From Ipomoea triloba (lineage: Eukaryota; Streptophyta; Magnoliopsida; Solanales; Convolvulaceae), in contig NC_044919.1 in assembly GCF_003576645.1 (NCBI RefSeq), positions 13,713,685 through 13,777,684 on the forward strand: a stretch of 64,000 nucleotides of DNA, in the 5' to 3' direction. Made by a program: the position numbers and the translations under genes. Positions within the stretch are counted from its first letter, which is position 1, and each line of letters opens with the position of its first letter. Of this stretch, positions 12,321-25,030 are shown piece by piece. A model generated the notes under the pieces. That model saw only the letters and a list, made by a program, of their open reading frames with translations. It had not been told where the DNA came from and made no database searches.

Positions 12321-12433
12321 GAAGAAGGGAAGAGGGACAGGCAGTCAAGCCGATATTCACACACCCAACACTCATACTAGAGGGCTTTTTTGCCCAAATC
12401 TTGCTCACATTTCCTCTAACAATTAAAAAATCA

Positions 12434-12689
12434 TACTCCTTCCGTCCCGAAATGGATGTCTCATTTGCTTTTTACACGCTTTTTAAGAAATTAAAGTAAA
12501 TGTGATGTGTATTTCAATTATGCCCTCAACTTTTTCACTTTTGGAAATATAAGCAATAAAGAAAGCAAAAGTCATAAGGGTAAATTGGAAAAAGTAGAAT
12601 GATGTTGATGTTCAATTTTAGAAAAAGGACAACATATTGGGACAAACTAAAAAGGAAAGTAGGACAGGTAAAATGGGATTGAGAGAGTA
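12434..12689. mobile_element. Stowaway-like MITE
   Basis: TA target duplication at both edges, with inverted ends CTCCTTCCGTCCCGAAATGG and the complement of TAAAATGGGATTGAGAGAG. About 250 bp, no ORF. The CTCCYTCCGTCCC end is the hallmark of plant Tc1/mariner-derived Stowaway elements. It lies about 300 bp upstream of the RING start codon, in its distal promoter. Confidence 0.85.
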
Positions 12690-13018
12690 CCTTATTTTCA
12701 ATTTTCATTTCTCCATTATTTTATTTGGCAAATTATACCATGGAACATGTGTGCATTCAATTAACAGAATCGAATTAATCAAAATTTGTAATCCTTTAAC
12801 CGTTAGTCAAATCGAAGTTTGTATTACGAATTAATCGGACCGAAATTCTTTTCGATTAATCGAAGTTTTTAAACCTAAAATTTAAAATTATAAAAATAAC
12901 ACCTAAAATAATAAATTCAATTAATTTAGAGATTTGTCGAATTAGGATATTTTGTTTCACTCTTCAGAATTTAGGGTATTACCGACTTAGTATTTATATT
13001 TTTTATTTATTATATATA
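12690..13018. other. AT-rich spacer
   Basis: No gene. An end-like motif AAATTATACCATGGAAC occurs at about 12731, matching the TIR family seen elsewhere, but no partner is found. Confidence 0.4.
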
Positions 13019-13045
13019 CTAGTATTTTACCCGTGCGTTGCACGG
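13019..13045 (-). mobile_element. Helitron 3' terminus, minus strand, orphan
   Basis: On the minus strand: stem CCGTGC, loop AAC, stem GCACGG (13031-13045), then GTAAAATA and terminal CTAG at 13019-13022 followed by T. This is the same hairpin plus CTAG signature as the ends at 23316 and 38539. The 5' TC end, expected to the right, could not be found. Confidence 0.65.
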
Positions 13046-13195
13046 AAAAATTTTTGTTATTATGAATTTAAATTTAAAGAATAGAAAAAAAAATAAAAAG
13101 ATGTTAAAATATACAATATCATAATATAGTTGGACGTTTATATATTTGGTCAAGTATCTATTTTCATAACATAAAAAATTTTAATTTATGTGGAA

Positions 13196-13248
13196 GCGAT
13201 ATTGACTCTTTGTGCTTCAGTAGGTTGACAAAGTAGTTATGAGCACAT
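13196..13248 (+). mobile_element. SINE body fragment
   Basis: About 50 bases matching the conserved body (TTGACTCTTTGTGCTTCAGT, then GTTATGAGCA) of the SINE family; both ends are lost. Confidence 0.65.
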
Positions 13249-15642
13249 ATTTTGTTCATTTTACAATTTCATTTCCTTAACTATATATCATATTTTATTA
13301 ATTATAATTTAATGAAATTGCCACAAATATTGCCATGGAAGAAATATTATATTTCTCAATTTCATTAATTATATTAATTATAAAAATTTTTTCTCTTCCA
13401 ATATTAAAATATATTACCACAAATTACCATAATAATTAATGAAATTGCCACAATTTTGAAATATATTACCATAAAATTACCATAATAATTACACGAAAGA
13501 AGGGAAAAATTACCAGAATAATTATCATTAATAAAAATTAGGAAAATAAATTTAAAATTAATTATATATTAAGGTAATTATAATTTATTTTGTGCCAATA
13601 ATATTATACGTTAAGTATAAAAATATATATGTATTTAGATTATCATAATAATTACACTGAAAAATGTGAAGAGAATTACAATAAATAATTATTAGGCAAT
13701 AATATTAATAATTAATTATTAAGATAAGTATGATTTATATAAACTATAAAGCATAATCCAAATAAAGCATAATACTCTCTATTAATGTATCAATGATATA
13801 CAAAATAAATAAATTAATTAATTAAATTTTAAAAGATTACACAACCTTCTTTTTTCTCTCTTTTTTTTTTTTTTTTTTGGGTTACAATATAATGAAAAAA
13901 CCTTTATATGAGGCAAACACTTTATGTTCAAATGAGTTTATTGACAAATTTTGATTGCCTACGTAAGACTTCTACATTTGTTTAATTAATTGTTTAACAT
14001 TAATTTACCTTTTTTTTTTTATCCAAATAAAGCATAATACTCTATATTAATGTATCAATGATATACAAAATTAAAAAAAAAAAACAAATAAACCAAACAA
14101 AAAACAGCTGTGGTTAGCGCCAAATAATAAATACTAATATATGTAATAATAATAAGAATTAATAAAACAGCAGTGGTTAGCCGTAAAACAAAAAACAAAT
14201 TAAACAAATATAAATAAACAACATAAACAAATTTAAATAAACAAATATAAACAATATAAAGAAAAAACCTTTTGAAATTTAAATAAATAAATTAAATCAG
14301 TCAAAATATAAAAGATAATAGTGTAGGAATTGAATGCAATACACAACATATATCATAAATCATTATAACAAATAAAAATATGTGTATGTAGTGAATTTAC
14401 TAATACTAATTGATGAAATCCGTAAAAAAACACTGTAAAACTATTTCTTAATGACAAATTTAAGTAAACAATACGTCAAGAACATATACCTCCACATCTT
14501 CCAGCACAGATTCTAAGATTGCTCATCGGTTGTTCTTGACTTCGTAAAGACGAATCAATCGTACTGTTATTGTCCATGCAGTACTGTAGGCATTTATCTT
14601 ATTTAGTAAAACAAAAATAGGGGCCATTATATGTAGTTTTTTTTTTTTTTTTAATGAGGCTAAAGTGGTAAGATTGTAGGAAAGAGTGGAAAATGTGAAA
14701 TTGGTTGCATGATTTATATAGTGGTATTGAAATTCGTTAGATAAGATTGGACAAAAATCAAGAGTGTAATAAGGGTGTATCCCTCATTAACACATAAACA
14801 CATACACATGTGGATGAGATCATGCAAGAATAATGTTTAGTGTGAGAAATGAGAATAAATCTCATATACTTCTTTAAAAAAAAAAACATACAAATAGATA
14901 TCTAGGTGTAGAAAAAAAAATAGGGTAACATATATTTCTAATGACAAATAGAAAAGTAATTGTAAAATAGTGAGATATTATTTCTTAACTATAGTTAACC
15001 TAAAATTATATAATAATGACTTTTATGTTTATTTATTGCTAGTTTATAATGCATGAACACGGACTGGCCAGACTTTTTTTTAAGAACCAAATTCACTTAA
15101 TCAAAGACCGAATACATTGAGGAGGGAAATCTTCCCAGATACAAAGACTAGCATTCAAATGTGTAGCCCATGCTAAGTTACGAGGATCGGCTAGACTTTA
15201 GTTGTCCTCATAAATTAATAGTGCAATTTATGCCTCTTTGCACTATACGAAATAATTCACAAAATTAATGACAGAATAATAATAAAGTGTTCTTCAACTG
15301 TGTTAAAATGTTCTTCATAAAATTAATGACAAAATAATAATAAAGTGTTCTAGAAAGTAAAATCACACAATTTGAGCTAATCTTACATATTACACAAATT
15401 GCAATCAACCTAGATTTTCAATTTCAATTGTTGGAGTTGTATGTAAAGTCACTTTACTCTAAATATGTCTCTGTCTAGCACCTTGAAGTTTCCTTATGAA
15501 TAATGATGAAATTTAAATTCTCTTATTTTAAAATAAAATAAAATTACTTTCAATTAATTGTATGTAACCATAATGAATTTAAAATACCCCAGCTGCAATT
15601 TACGAGTATATATTATTAGATAGATAATAATATATTATTTTA
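13249..15642. other. AT-rich stretch, probably Helitron debris
   Basis: No gene recognised. A roughly 54-bp block at 13755-13808 is repeated at about 14013-14066 with one or two differences, and AAAACAGCTGTGGTTAGC-like text recurs at about 14102 and 14166. A less AT-rich patch at about 14480-14580 has no recognisable product. Confidence 0.4.
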
Positions 15643-15889
15643 TCTATATATATATTAAAACAGAAGTAATAGCTTTTCCGCTCATTTTAGTCCAAAAATT
15701 TTGAAATTGGTCAACATAATATTATATAATAATTCCTTATCAGAAATTCTAGCCTTCCTTATCATTCCTTATTTATGACTAAAATTGACAAAAATATTCA
15801 AAATATGATTACATTCCTTATTATACACGGAAATTAATGAAATATTTTATTCAATTACATTCCTGCATGGATTCCTTATTTATGTACAT

Positions 15890-18639
15890 ATATTAACAAT
15901 CAAATTACTATATGATGTATATTATAGTATTCAAAAAAAATTACTATATTATGTTAATGTACGTAATTAAATTTCTTTCATGATAATATTTAAAAAAAGT
16001 TTCACAATCAAATTACTATATGATGTATATTATAGTATTCAAAAAAAATATTACTATATTATATTAATGTACGTAATTAAAAATTCTCTCATGATAATAT
16101 TCAAAAAAAATGTCACAATCGAATTACTATATGATGTATATTATAGTACTAAAAAAATATTACTATATTATGCTAATGTACGTAAAATTCCAACAATCAA
16201 ATTACTATATGATGTACATTATAGTATTCAAAAAAAAATATTACCATATTATGTTAATGTACGTAATTAAATTCCTCTCATGATAATATTCAAAAAATAA
16301 AAATTCCTACAATCAAATTACTATGTGATGTATATTATAGTATTAAAAAAATATTACTATATTATATTAATGTACGTAATTAAATTTCTCTCATGATAAT
16401 ATTCAAGAAATTAAAAATTCCAACAATCAAATTACTATATGATGTATATTATAGTATTAAAAAAATATTACTATATTAGGTTAATATACATAATTAAATT
16501 TCTCTCATGATAATATTCCAAAAAAAAAAAATTCCAATAATCAAATTACTATTAAAAAAAATAAAAAAAAAAATTCCAATAATCAAATTACTATTAAAAA
16601 AAATATTACTATATTATGTTAATGTACGTAAAATTCCAACAATCAAATTACTATATGATGTATATTATTATATTCAAAAAAAAATATTATTACTATATGA
16701 TGTATATTATTATATTCAAAAAAAAATATTACTATATTATGTTAATGTACGTAATTAAATTCCTCTCATGATAATATATTATGTTAATGTACGTAATTAA
16801 ATTCCTCTCATGATAATATTCAAAAAATAAAAATTCCTACAAATTCCTCTCATGATAATATTCAAAAAATAAAAATTCCTACAATCAAATTACTATGTGA
16901 TGTATATTATAGTATTAAAAAAATATTACTATATTATATTAATGTACGTAATTAAATTTCTCTCATGATAATATTCAAGAAATTAAAAATTCCAACAATC
17001 AAATTACTATATGATGTATATTATAGTATTAAAAAAATATTACTATATTAGGTTAATATACATAATTAAATTTCTCTCATGATAATATTCCAAAAAAAAA
17101 AATTCCAATAATCAAATTACTATTAAAAAAAATATTACTATATTAGGTTAATATACATAATTAAATTCCTCTCAGGATAATATTCAAAAAAACATCCCAA
17201 CACTACAATTACTATATGATGGATATTATAGTATTCAAAAAATATTACTATATTAGGTTAATATACATAATTAAATTCCTCTCAGGATAATATTCAAAAA
17301 AACATCCCAACACTACAATTACTATATGATGGATATTATAGTATTCAAAAAAATATTAGTATATCATGTTACTGTACGTAATTAAATTCCGCTCATGATA
17401 ATATTCATGAAATTAAAAATTCCAACAATAACATTACTATATGATGTATATTATAGTATTAAAAAAATATTACTATATTAGGTTAATATACATAATTAAA
17501 TTTCTCTCATGATAATATTCCAAAAAAAAAAATTCCAATAATCAAATTACTATTAAAAAAAATATTACTATATTATGTTAATGTACGTAAAATTCCAACA
17601 ATCAAATTACTATATGATGTATATTATAATATTAAAAAATATTACTATATTATGTTAATGTGCGTAATTAAATTCCTCTCATGATAATATTCAAAAAAAT
17701 AAAAATTCCAACAATGAAATTACTATATGATGTATATTATAATATTAAAAAATATTACTATATTATGTTAATGTGCGTAATTAAATTCCTCTCATGATAA
17801 TATTCAAAAAAATAAAAATTCCAACAATGAAATTACTATATGATGTATATTATAATATTAAAAAATATTACTATATTATGTTAATGTGCGTAATTAAATT
17901 CCTCTCATGATAATATTCAAAAAAAATAAAAATTCCAACAATCAAATTACTATATGATGTATATTATAGTATTAAAAAAATATTACTATATTATGTTAAT
18001 GTACGTAGAATTCCAACAATCAAATTACTATATGATGTATATTATTGTATTCAAAAAAAATATTACTATATTATCTTAATGTACGTAATTAAATTCCTCT
18101 CATGATAATATTCAAAAAAAAATCCCAACAATCAAATTACTATATGATGTATATTATAGTATTAAAAAAATATTACTATATTATGTTACTATACGTAATA
18201 AAATTCCTCTCATAATAATATTCAAAAAAATAAAAATTCCAACAATCAAATTACTATATGATGTATATTATAGTATTCAAAAAAATATTAGTATATAATG
18301 TTAATGTACGTAATTAAATTCCTATCATGATAATATTAAAAAAAAATTCTAACAATCAAATTACTATATGATGTATATTATAATATTAAAAAATATTACT
18401 ATATTATGTTAATTAACATAATTAAATTTCTCTCATGTTAATATTCAAAAAAAAATTGAACAATCAAATTAGTATATGATGTATGTTATAGTATTCCAAA
18501 AAATATTACTATATTATGTTAATGTACGTAATTAAATTCTTCTAATGATAATATTAAAAAAAAAATTCCAACAATCAAATTATTATATGAGTATATTATA
18601 GTATTCTAAAAAAATATTACTATATTATTTTAATGTAGA
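15890..18639 (+). repeat. Tandem array of about 113-bp units in Helitron A
   Basis: About two dozen units, each with the words CAATCAAATTACTATATGAT, TATTACTATATTATG, TTAATGTACGTAATT and CTCTCATGATAATATTC in the same order. Some neighbouring units are almost identical (17661, 17774 and 17887 start at exact 113-bp spacing), others are shortened. Short open frames across it are accidental. Confidence 0.9.
16531..16884 (+). repeat. Cluster of exact 42-bp tandem duplications
   Basis: Four consecutive places in the array repeat with a shift of exactly 42 bases: 16531/16573, 16651/16693, 16741/16783 and 16801/16843. This differs from the 113-bp period of the array around it. Confidence 0.85.
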
Positions 18640-20671
18640 GATGTTTGGAGGATATTAGATTTTGAAATACAGTACAGATATCCTCCTGTAGAGCGCTTGA
18701 ATTTTCATCTGTCAAATGAACAAAGTATTTATTTTGATGAGGATGCTCTAATCGATGTCATTGTACAACGACATACGGTAAAACATAGCATGTTTCTGGC
18801 TTGGCTTGAGGCAAACAAAAACTACCCTGAGTCAAAGCAACTAACTTATGCAGAGATGCCAACAAAGTTCGTTTGGAAACAAGCAACACGAGAATTTGTT
18901 CCAAGACAATAAGGATTCTCAATTGGTCGAGTTTTTTATGTTCCTCCTGGAAGAGGTGAGATGTACTATTTGAGATGTCTTTTGAATGTAATCCGAGGGC
19001 CTACGTGTTATGAAGACTTAAGAACAATCAATGGGGTGTTGTACGACAATTACCGTGATGCATGTTATGCACTAGGGCTATTGGAAGACGACAAAAAATA
19101 TATTGATGGAATTGTGGAAGCAAGTCAGTGGGCAACTACAGGAGAGTTAAGAAATTTATTCACAACATTGTTATCCTCAAATTGTTTAAGCCGTCCGGAG
19201 GTGGTTTGGGACAAATGTTGGACATATATGTCCAATTATATTCTGTACAAACAACGGAACATATTGAACTTCCAAGGTATGGTATGTATTTATACATTTG
19301 CTTTAATATTTTATTTCATGTCTAATATTATTAGTTCCAAGATGGTGATACTTTTCTAACATATATTGTTTAATATTTTTTAGATTTAGTCTTCAGTGTT
19401 GATGAAATAAAAAATCAAGCATTAGTTGAGATTGAGAAATTGTTGAAAAGATGTGGAAAGAGCCTACATGATTACCAACAAATGTCAATTCCAGATCTTG
19501 ACTGTTCGGCCAGTTTGATGAATAGGTTGGTGTATGATGAGATGTGTTATGACAAAGCAGAACTTAAAGAAGAGCACAAAAAGTTGGTATCACATCAATG
19601 AGGATTTTTTTTTTGCCTACGATTATGGAGGAACTGGAAAGACATTAGTTTGGAGAACTCTTTCGGCATCATTGAGATCAAAGGGAGAAATAATTCTTAA
19701 TGTTGCTTCAAGTGGTATAGCTTCTCTATTATTACCCGGTGGAAGGATTGCGCATTCAAGGTTTGCAATTCCCCTAAACCTAAATGAGGATTCAACATGT
19801 GATATCAAACAAGGTAGTCATCTTGCAGAACTCATTATTAAGTGCAAACTTATAATTTGGATGAAGCACCAATGATGCATAAGCATTGCTTTGAAGCACT
19901 TGATAGAAGTATGCGTGCTGTATTGCGTTTTTGCAATCCAAAAAGTTTAGAGATGCCTTTCGGAGGGAAAACTATTGTATTTGGCGGAGACTTTCGACAA
20001 ATTTTGCCAGTTATCCCAAAAGGAAGTAGACATGATATTGTTAATGCAACAATAAATGCATCTTACTTGTGGTTATACTGTAAAGTGTTACGTCTGACAA
20101 AAAATATGCGACTTCAAAGCTCATCCTCAAATAGTGATTATGAAAAGCTAAAGCAATTCTCATAATGGATTGCGAACATATGAGATGGAGAAATTTAGGG
20201 GCAAACAATTGGATGTGAAAACATTACTATACAGAAGAGAATTTTTTGAAATGTTCTAGAGATCCCATTGCAACTATTGTGGAAACTGGAAAGTACATAT
20301 CCATCAGACTCCAATATTTTTTATGATCCAACATACTTGAGAAAGAGGGCAATATTGGCTCCAACACTTGATGTGGTTGACTCTATCAATGAATATATGA
20401 CTTCTTTAAACACATATGAAGGAAATACATATTTCAGCTTTGAAAGTGCTTGCAAATCAGATTCAAATGTTGATCTATTAGCTTATGTGCACAGGCCTGA
20501 ATTTTTAAATGGGATCAAGTGTTCTGGTGTGCCTAATCATGAACTCAGGCTGAAAGTAAGTACTCCGGTTATGCTTTGAAAATATTGACCACTCAGTTGG
20601 TTTGTGTAATGGGACAAAGATGGTTATTACTAAACTTGGAAATCATGTTTTAGAAGCAAATGTATTATCTG
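18640..20671 (+). pseudogene. Helitron helicase (PIF1-like) pseudogene, first block
   Basis: The reading begins abruptly at 18640, in the middle of the Rep/helicase polyprotein, with no usable ATG. A TAA at 18910-18912 interrupts one frame. A GT-AG intron fits at about 19275-19383. The ATP-binding motif YGGTGKT is at about 19625 and further PIF1 motifs include SSGIASLLLPGGRIAHSRF and GGDFRQILPVI. Lesions include a loss of roughly 25 codons just before the Walker A motif with a TGA near 19600, a one-base frameshift at IIW/DEAPMM (about 19860), and stops at about 20163 and beyond. In the family this domain unwinds DNA during rolling-circle transposition; here it is dead. Confidence 0.85.
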
Positions 20672-20672
20672 N
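20672..20672. other. Single N joining two near-identical blocks
   Basis: One ambiguous base sits exactly where the second copy of the helicase block begins; the text before it continues in the other copy at 22777-22788. Confidence 0.95.
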
Positions 20673-22652
20673 GATGTTTGGAGGATATTAGATTTTGAAA
20701 TACAGTACAGATATCCTCCTGTAGAGCGCTTGAATTTTCATCTGTCAAATGAACAAAGTATTTATTTTGATGAGGATGCTCTAATCGATGTCATTGTACA
20801 ACGACATACGGTAAAACATAGCATGTTTCTGGCTTGGCTTGAGGCAAACAAAAACTACCCTGAGTCAAAGCAACTAACTTATGCAGAGATGCCAACAAAG
20901 TTCGTTTGGAAACAAGCAACACGAGAATTTGTTCCAAGACAATAAGGATTCTCAATTGGTCGAGTTTTTTATGTTCCTCCTGGAAGAGGTGAGATGTACT
21001 ATTTGAGATGTCTTTTGAATGTAATCCGAGGGCCTACGTGTTATGAAGACTTAAGAACAATCAATGGGGTGTTGTACGACAATTACCGTGATGCATGTTA
21101 TGCACTAGGGCTATTGGAAGACGACAAAAAATATATTGATGGAATTGTGGAAGCAAGTCAGTGGGCAACTACAGGAGAGTTAAGAAATTTATTCACAACA
21201 TTGTTATCCTCAAATTGTTTAAGCCGTCCGGAGGTGGTTTGGGACAAATGTTGGACATATATGTCCAATTATATTCTGTACAAACAACGGAACATATTGA
21301 ACTTCCAAGGTATGGTATGTATTTATACATTTGCTTTAATATTTTATTTCATGTCTAATATTATTAGTTCCAAGATGGTGATACTTTTCTAACATATATT
21401 GTTTAATATTTTTTAGATTTAGTCTTCAGTGTTGATGAAATAAAAAATCAAGCATTAGTTGAGATTGAGAAATTGTTGAAAAGATGTGGAAAGAGCCTAC
21501 ATGATTACCAACAAATGTCAATTCCAGATCTTGACTGTTCGGCCAGTTTGATGAATAGGTTGGTGTATGATGAGATGTGTTATGACAAAGCAGAACTTAA
21601 AGAAGAGCACAAAAAGTTGGTATCACATCAATGAGGATTTTTTTTTTGCCTACGATTATGGAGGAACTGGAAAGACATTAGTTTGGAGAACTCTTTCGGC
21701 ATCATTGAGATCAAAGGGAGAAATAATTCTTAATGTTGCTTCAAGTGGTATAGCTTCTCTATTATTACCCGGTGGAAGGATTGCGCATTCAAGGTTTGCA
21801 ATTCCCCTAAACCTAAATGAGGATTCAACATGTGATATCAAACAAGGTAGTCATCTTGCAGAACTCATTATTAAGTGCAAACTTATAATTTGGATGAAGC
21901 ACCAATGATGCATAAGCATTGCTTTGAAGCACTTGATAGAAGTATGCGTGCTGTATTGCGTTTTTGCAATCCAAAAAGTTTAGAGATGCCTTTCGGAGGG
22001 AAAACTATTGTATTTGGCGGAGACTTTCGACAAATTTTGCCAGTTATCCCAAAAGGAAGTAGACATGATATTGTTAATGCAACAATAAATGCATCTTACT
22101 TGTGGTTATACTGTAAAGTGTTACGTCTGACAAAAAATATGCGACTTCAAAGCTCATCCTCAAATAGTGATTATGAAAAGCTAAAGCAATTCTCATAATG
22201 GATTGCGAACATATGAGATGGAGAAATTTAGGGGCAAACAATTGGATGTGAAAACATTACTATACAGAAGAGAATTTTTTGAAATGTTCTAGAGATCCCA
22301 TTGCAACTATTGTGGAAACTGGAAAGTACATATCCATCAGACTCCAATATTTTTTATGATCCAACATACTTGAGAAAGAGGGCAATATTGGCTCCAACAC
22401 TTGATGTGGTTGACTCTATCAATGAATATATGACTTCTTTAAACACATATGAAGGAAATACATATTTCAGCTTTGAAAGTGCTTGCAAATCAGATTCAAA
22501 TGTTGATCTATTAGCTTATGTGCACAGGCCTGAATTTTTAAATGGGATCAAGTGTTCTGGTGTGCCTAATCATGAACTCAGGCTGAAAGTAAGTACTCCG
22601 GTTATGCTTTGAAAATATTGACCACTCAGTTGGTTTGTGTAATGGGACAAAG

Positions 22653-22778
22653 ATGGTTATTACTAAACTTGGAAATCATGTTTTAGAAGCAAAGATGGTT
22701 ATTACTAAACTTGGAAATCATGTTTTAGAAGCAAATGTAGTTATTACTAAACTTGGAAATCATGTTTTAGAAGCAAAT
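22653..22778 (+). repeat. 42-bp tandem repeat, three units
   Basis: The unit encodes MVITKLGNHVLEAK/N (14 residues) and starts at 22653, 22695 and 22737. The first helicase block has a single unit at the same place. Confidence 0.9.
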
Positions 22779-22820
22779 GTATTATCTGGAAGTAGTGCAT
22801 ATCATAAAATCTTGATTCAA

Positions 22821-22946
22821 ATAATGTCATTAACTCCTTCAGATTTGAGATTGCCTATTCAAATAATGTCATTAACTCCTTCAGATTTGAGATTGCCTTT
22901 TAAATTAATGTCATTAACTCCTTCAGATTTGAGATTGCCTTTTAAA
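22821..22946 (+). repeat. 42-bp tandem repeat, three units, second
   Basis: The unit encodes IQIMSLTPSDLRLP-like text, with the marker TAATGTC at 22822, 22864 and 22906. It lies under 50 bases after the previous 42-bp repeat but is unrelated in sequence. Confidence 0.9.
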
Positions 22947-23289
22947 TTTCAAAGAAGACAATTCCCTCTAATCGTCTACCTCTTATGCAATGACGATTAA
23001 CAAAAGTCAAAGGTCAATCACTTAGGCCACTTTTTGAAAAGACCATTATTTAGTCATGGACAATTATATGTTGCTGCTTCAAGAGTCACCAACCCAAATG
23101 GATTGAAGATTTTAATTTGTGATAAGGCGAACACCCAAAGTAATTCCACAACAAACATTGTATACAAAATTTTTTTTTAAAATTTGTAAAATGTTATTAT
23201 AATATTTCATCATAGTTTCATTCATACAATTCTACAATGATTTTCCATTTCGTAAATTTCTCCCTTAATTCATCATATCATAATTGTTG

Positions 23290-23316
23290 CCGTGCATCGC
23301 ACGGGTAAAATACTAG
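23290..23316 (+). other. Helitron A 3' hairpin and CTAG end
   Basis: Stem CCGTGC/GCACGG with a 3-base loop, then GTAAAATA and CTAG. It acts as the transposition terminator in the family. Confidence 0.85.
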
Positions 23317-23596
23317 TTGATTAATAAGAATATATATGAAACATTGACAAGCACAAATGTATAAAATAATAAATATGTAGTATTATTATATATGTTTAAA
23401 CTTTTATTTGAAATCGAATATATTATTTAATTAAAATGAACTCTTAAAATTTTCCATTTATTATATTAAGGTATAGATACCTGGCCTATTCATCAGTTAT
23501 TCCTTTAGATAAAGAATCTATAGCTTAATATATTTGATAAAATACGGTTTTTTAGGAGTTTATCTATCATATTCGCATCGCTAAATAAATATACTA

Positions 23597-23653
<57 letters not shown>

Positions 23654-24550
23654 CTAGTAGTAAATATTAATTTAATTAATATAAATTTATTTATTTTATT
23701 TCCACTACTATTGGGAAATTGCATTTTTTTTTTTTGAAATTGCATTTTTTATCACCTAAAACTTGAAAAAAGGTTACGAATTTTTAAAATATTTTCAGCC
23801 ACCTCTATCGGATGGTTAAAAAAAAAACTTTGAACTTTATAAATATTATTTTAATGGTTGGAAATTTAACCACATGTTTAGAGGTGATTGAAAATGGCTA
23901 ATTCCACCACTATGTATAATTGAAGCATATGCTCTATCTCAACTAAAAAATGAAGCTCGTAGTTGAATTGCACACATGTACATGTTCCCACGTGGGCCAT
24001 TTTATTGGGTGGTGCGAAGATTAGAACAAATGACCTTTGGTATGGGACTGACTCTAGTATCAAATTGAACCGTATGTTCCATTTCAACTGAAAATGTAAC
24101 TTTGTAGTTAGATTACACATTTATATCTATATATTAAATATGTTTAACATATATATAGTGAAGATGAAAGACATAAAAAGAAGAAAAAAATGAGGGAGAA
24201 GATGAAGAAAGAGATTTTTTTTTTCTTTAAATTTATCGTTCACTTCTCCAGCGAAAAAAAAAAAAAAAAAAAAGAATAATAGAAACCCAGAACCTCTTGT
24301 TTGTCTTCGTAGGGGATAGTTGCTAGAAAAAGTTCAGCAATTATATATAACTTTTTTTCCTTTAAAAAGAAAAAATATTTTACGACAATTTTAGATGGTT
24401 AGTGATAGATAGCACCGAACACTTTGTCGAATTTAAATTTTTGCAACAGTGCTTTAATTAATAAAATAGGATTCATAAAAGTTAAAGAGTTAGTGAATAA
24501 TATCTTATGTATTTAATAATTCAAGAAGATTGGAATACATATGAAGAGGC
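23317..24550. other. AT-rich stretch with (TTA)n and a degenerate repeat
   Basis: A (TTA)n microsatellite lies at 23598-23653. At about 23880-24120 the minus strand shows two related blocks (TTGAGATAGAGCATATGCTT and TTGAAATGGAACATACGGTT, then TTTGATACTAGAG), akin to the repeat at 11300. No gene is seen. Confidence 0.5.
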
Positions 24551-24809
24551 CAAATTATACTATGGACCAGGGTCTGCCTTGCATGGTAGATTTTGGTCTA
24601 AAAATAACTTTTAAATTTTGCATGGTAGATTTTGGTCTAAAAATAACTTTTAAATTTTGTATTTGTAGTTAACATATTTTGTACGTGCATTAGAGTTTCT
24701 CTGTGCATGTTATTTATTTACATGTACAAAAATTGTTAATTGAGGGTATCGAATGTATTAACTGAAGCTACAGAATTTTGTATGACCCTGGTCGATGGTA
24801 TAACAATTG
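24551..24809. mobile_element. MITE with CAAATTATACTATGGACC ends
   Basis: The left end CAAATTATACTATGGACCAG and the right end CCTGGTCGATGGTATAACAATTG are imperfect inverted repeats. A 39-bp direct duplication starts at 24581. No ORF. No clear target duplication, so the exact edges are uncertain; Mutator-like origin is a guess. Confidence 0.55.
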
Positions 24810-25030
24810 TATAAAAAGTAGAGATGGTGTTTTTATATTCGTTTACAAAATATATTGTTTACAGAGTTAGTTTGAGATTTTGCGAATTTGCGTCCAAGAA
24901 TTTGGAATTTGACGTTTTAATTTAATATTTTTGTTTACAATGAAATTTTGATAAGAATATTTTTGAATATTAAAATATTTGAATATATTTTGGATAATAT
25001 TGATATTATCTAATTTGTTTAATTAGATTG

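Larger units (their letters stand above)
20673..23160 (+). pseudogene. Helitron helicase (PIF1-like) pseudogene, second block with C-terminus
   Basis: It repeats 18640-20671 at an offset of 2,033 bases, with the same stops and frameshifts and translations that look identical. It then runs on past the point where the first block ends, adding the C-terminal helicase motifs: FKFQRRQFPLIV, a damaged block where family members have MTINKSQGQ, and a GQLYVAASRVT block followed by NGLKILICD. Two stretches in this extension are triplicated in 42-bp units (22653-22778 and 22821-22946). Non-functional for the same reasons as the first block. I think the pair represents one genomic locus assembled twice, though a real recent tandem duplication cannot be excluded. 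Confidence 0.85.
15643..23316 (+). mobile_element. Helitron A, 7.7 kb, defective
   Basis: It starts with TCTATATATATATTAAAAC directly after an A and ends with a hairpin (CCGTGC-ATC-GCACGG, 23290-23304) then 8 bases and CTAG, directly before a T. TC start, CTRR end, 3' hairpin and insertion between A and T are the classic Helitron features, with no target duplication. Inside are a roughly 113-bp tandem array (15890-18639) and a helicase pseudogene in two near-identical blocks. The Rep (HUH endonuclease) part of the protein is absent, so the element cannot move by itself. If the second helicase block is an assembly duplicate, the true length is near 5.6 kb. Confidence 0.85.

Noticed and set aside
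15980..16758. Open frames of 83-96 codons in the Helitron array
   Set aside because: They follow the 113-bp tandem repeat, use only a few residue types (I, Y, K, L, N) and repeat with it; no real protein.
23317..24120. A further Helitron 5' end near TATCTATATATTAAATATG (24123)
   Set aside because: The TCTATATATTAAA text resembles Helitron starts, but it is common in AT-rich DNA and no matching 3' end lies at a sensible distance.
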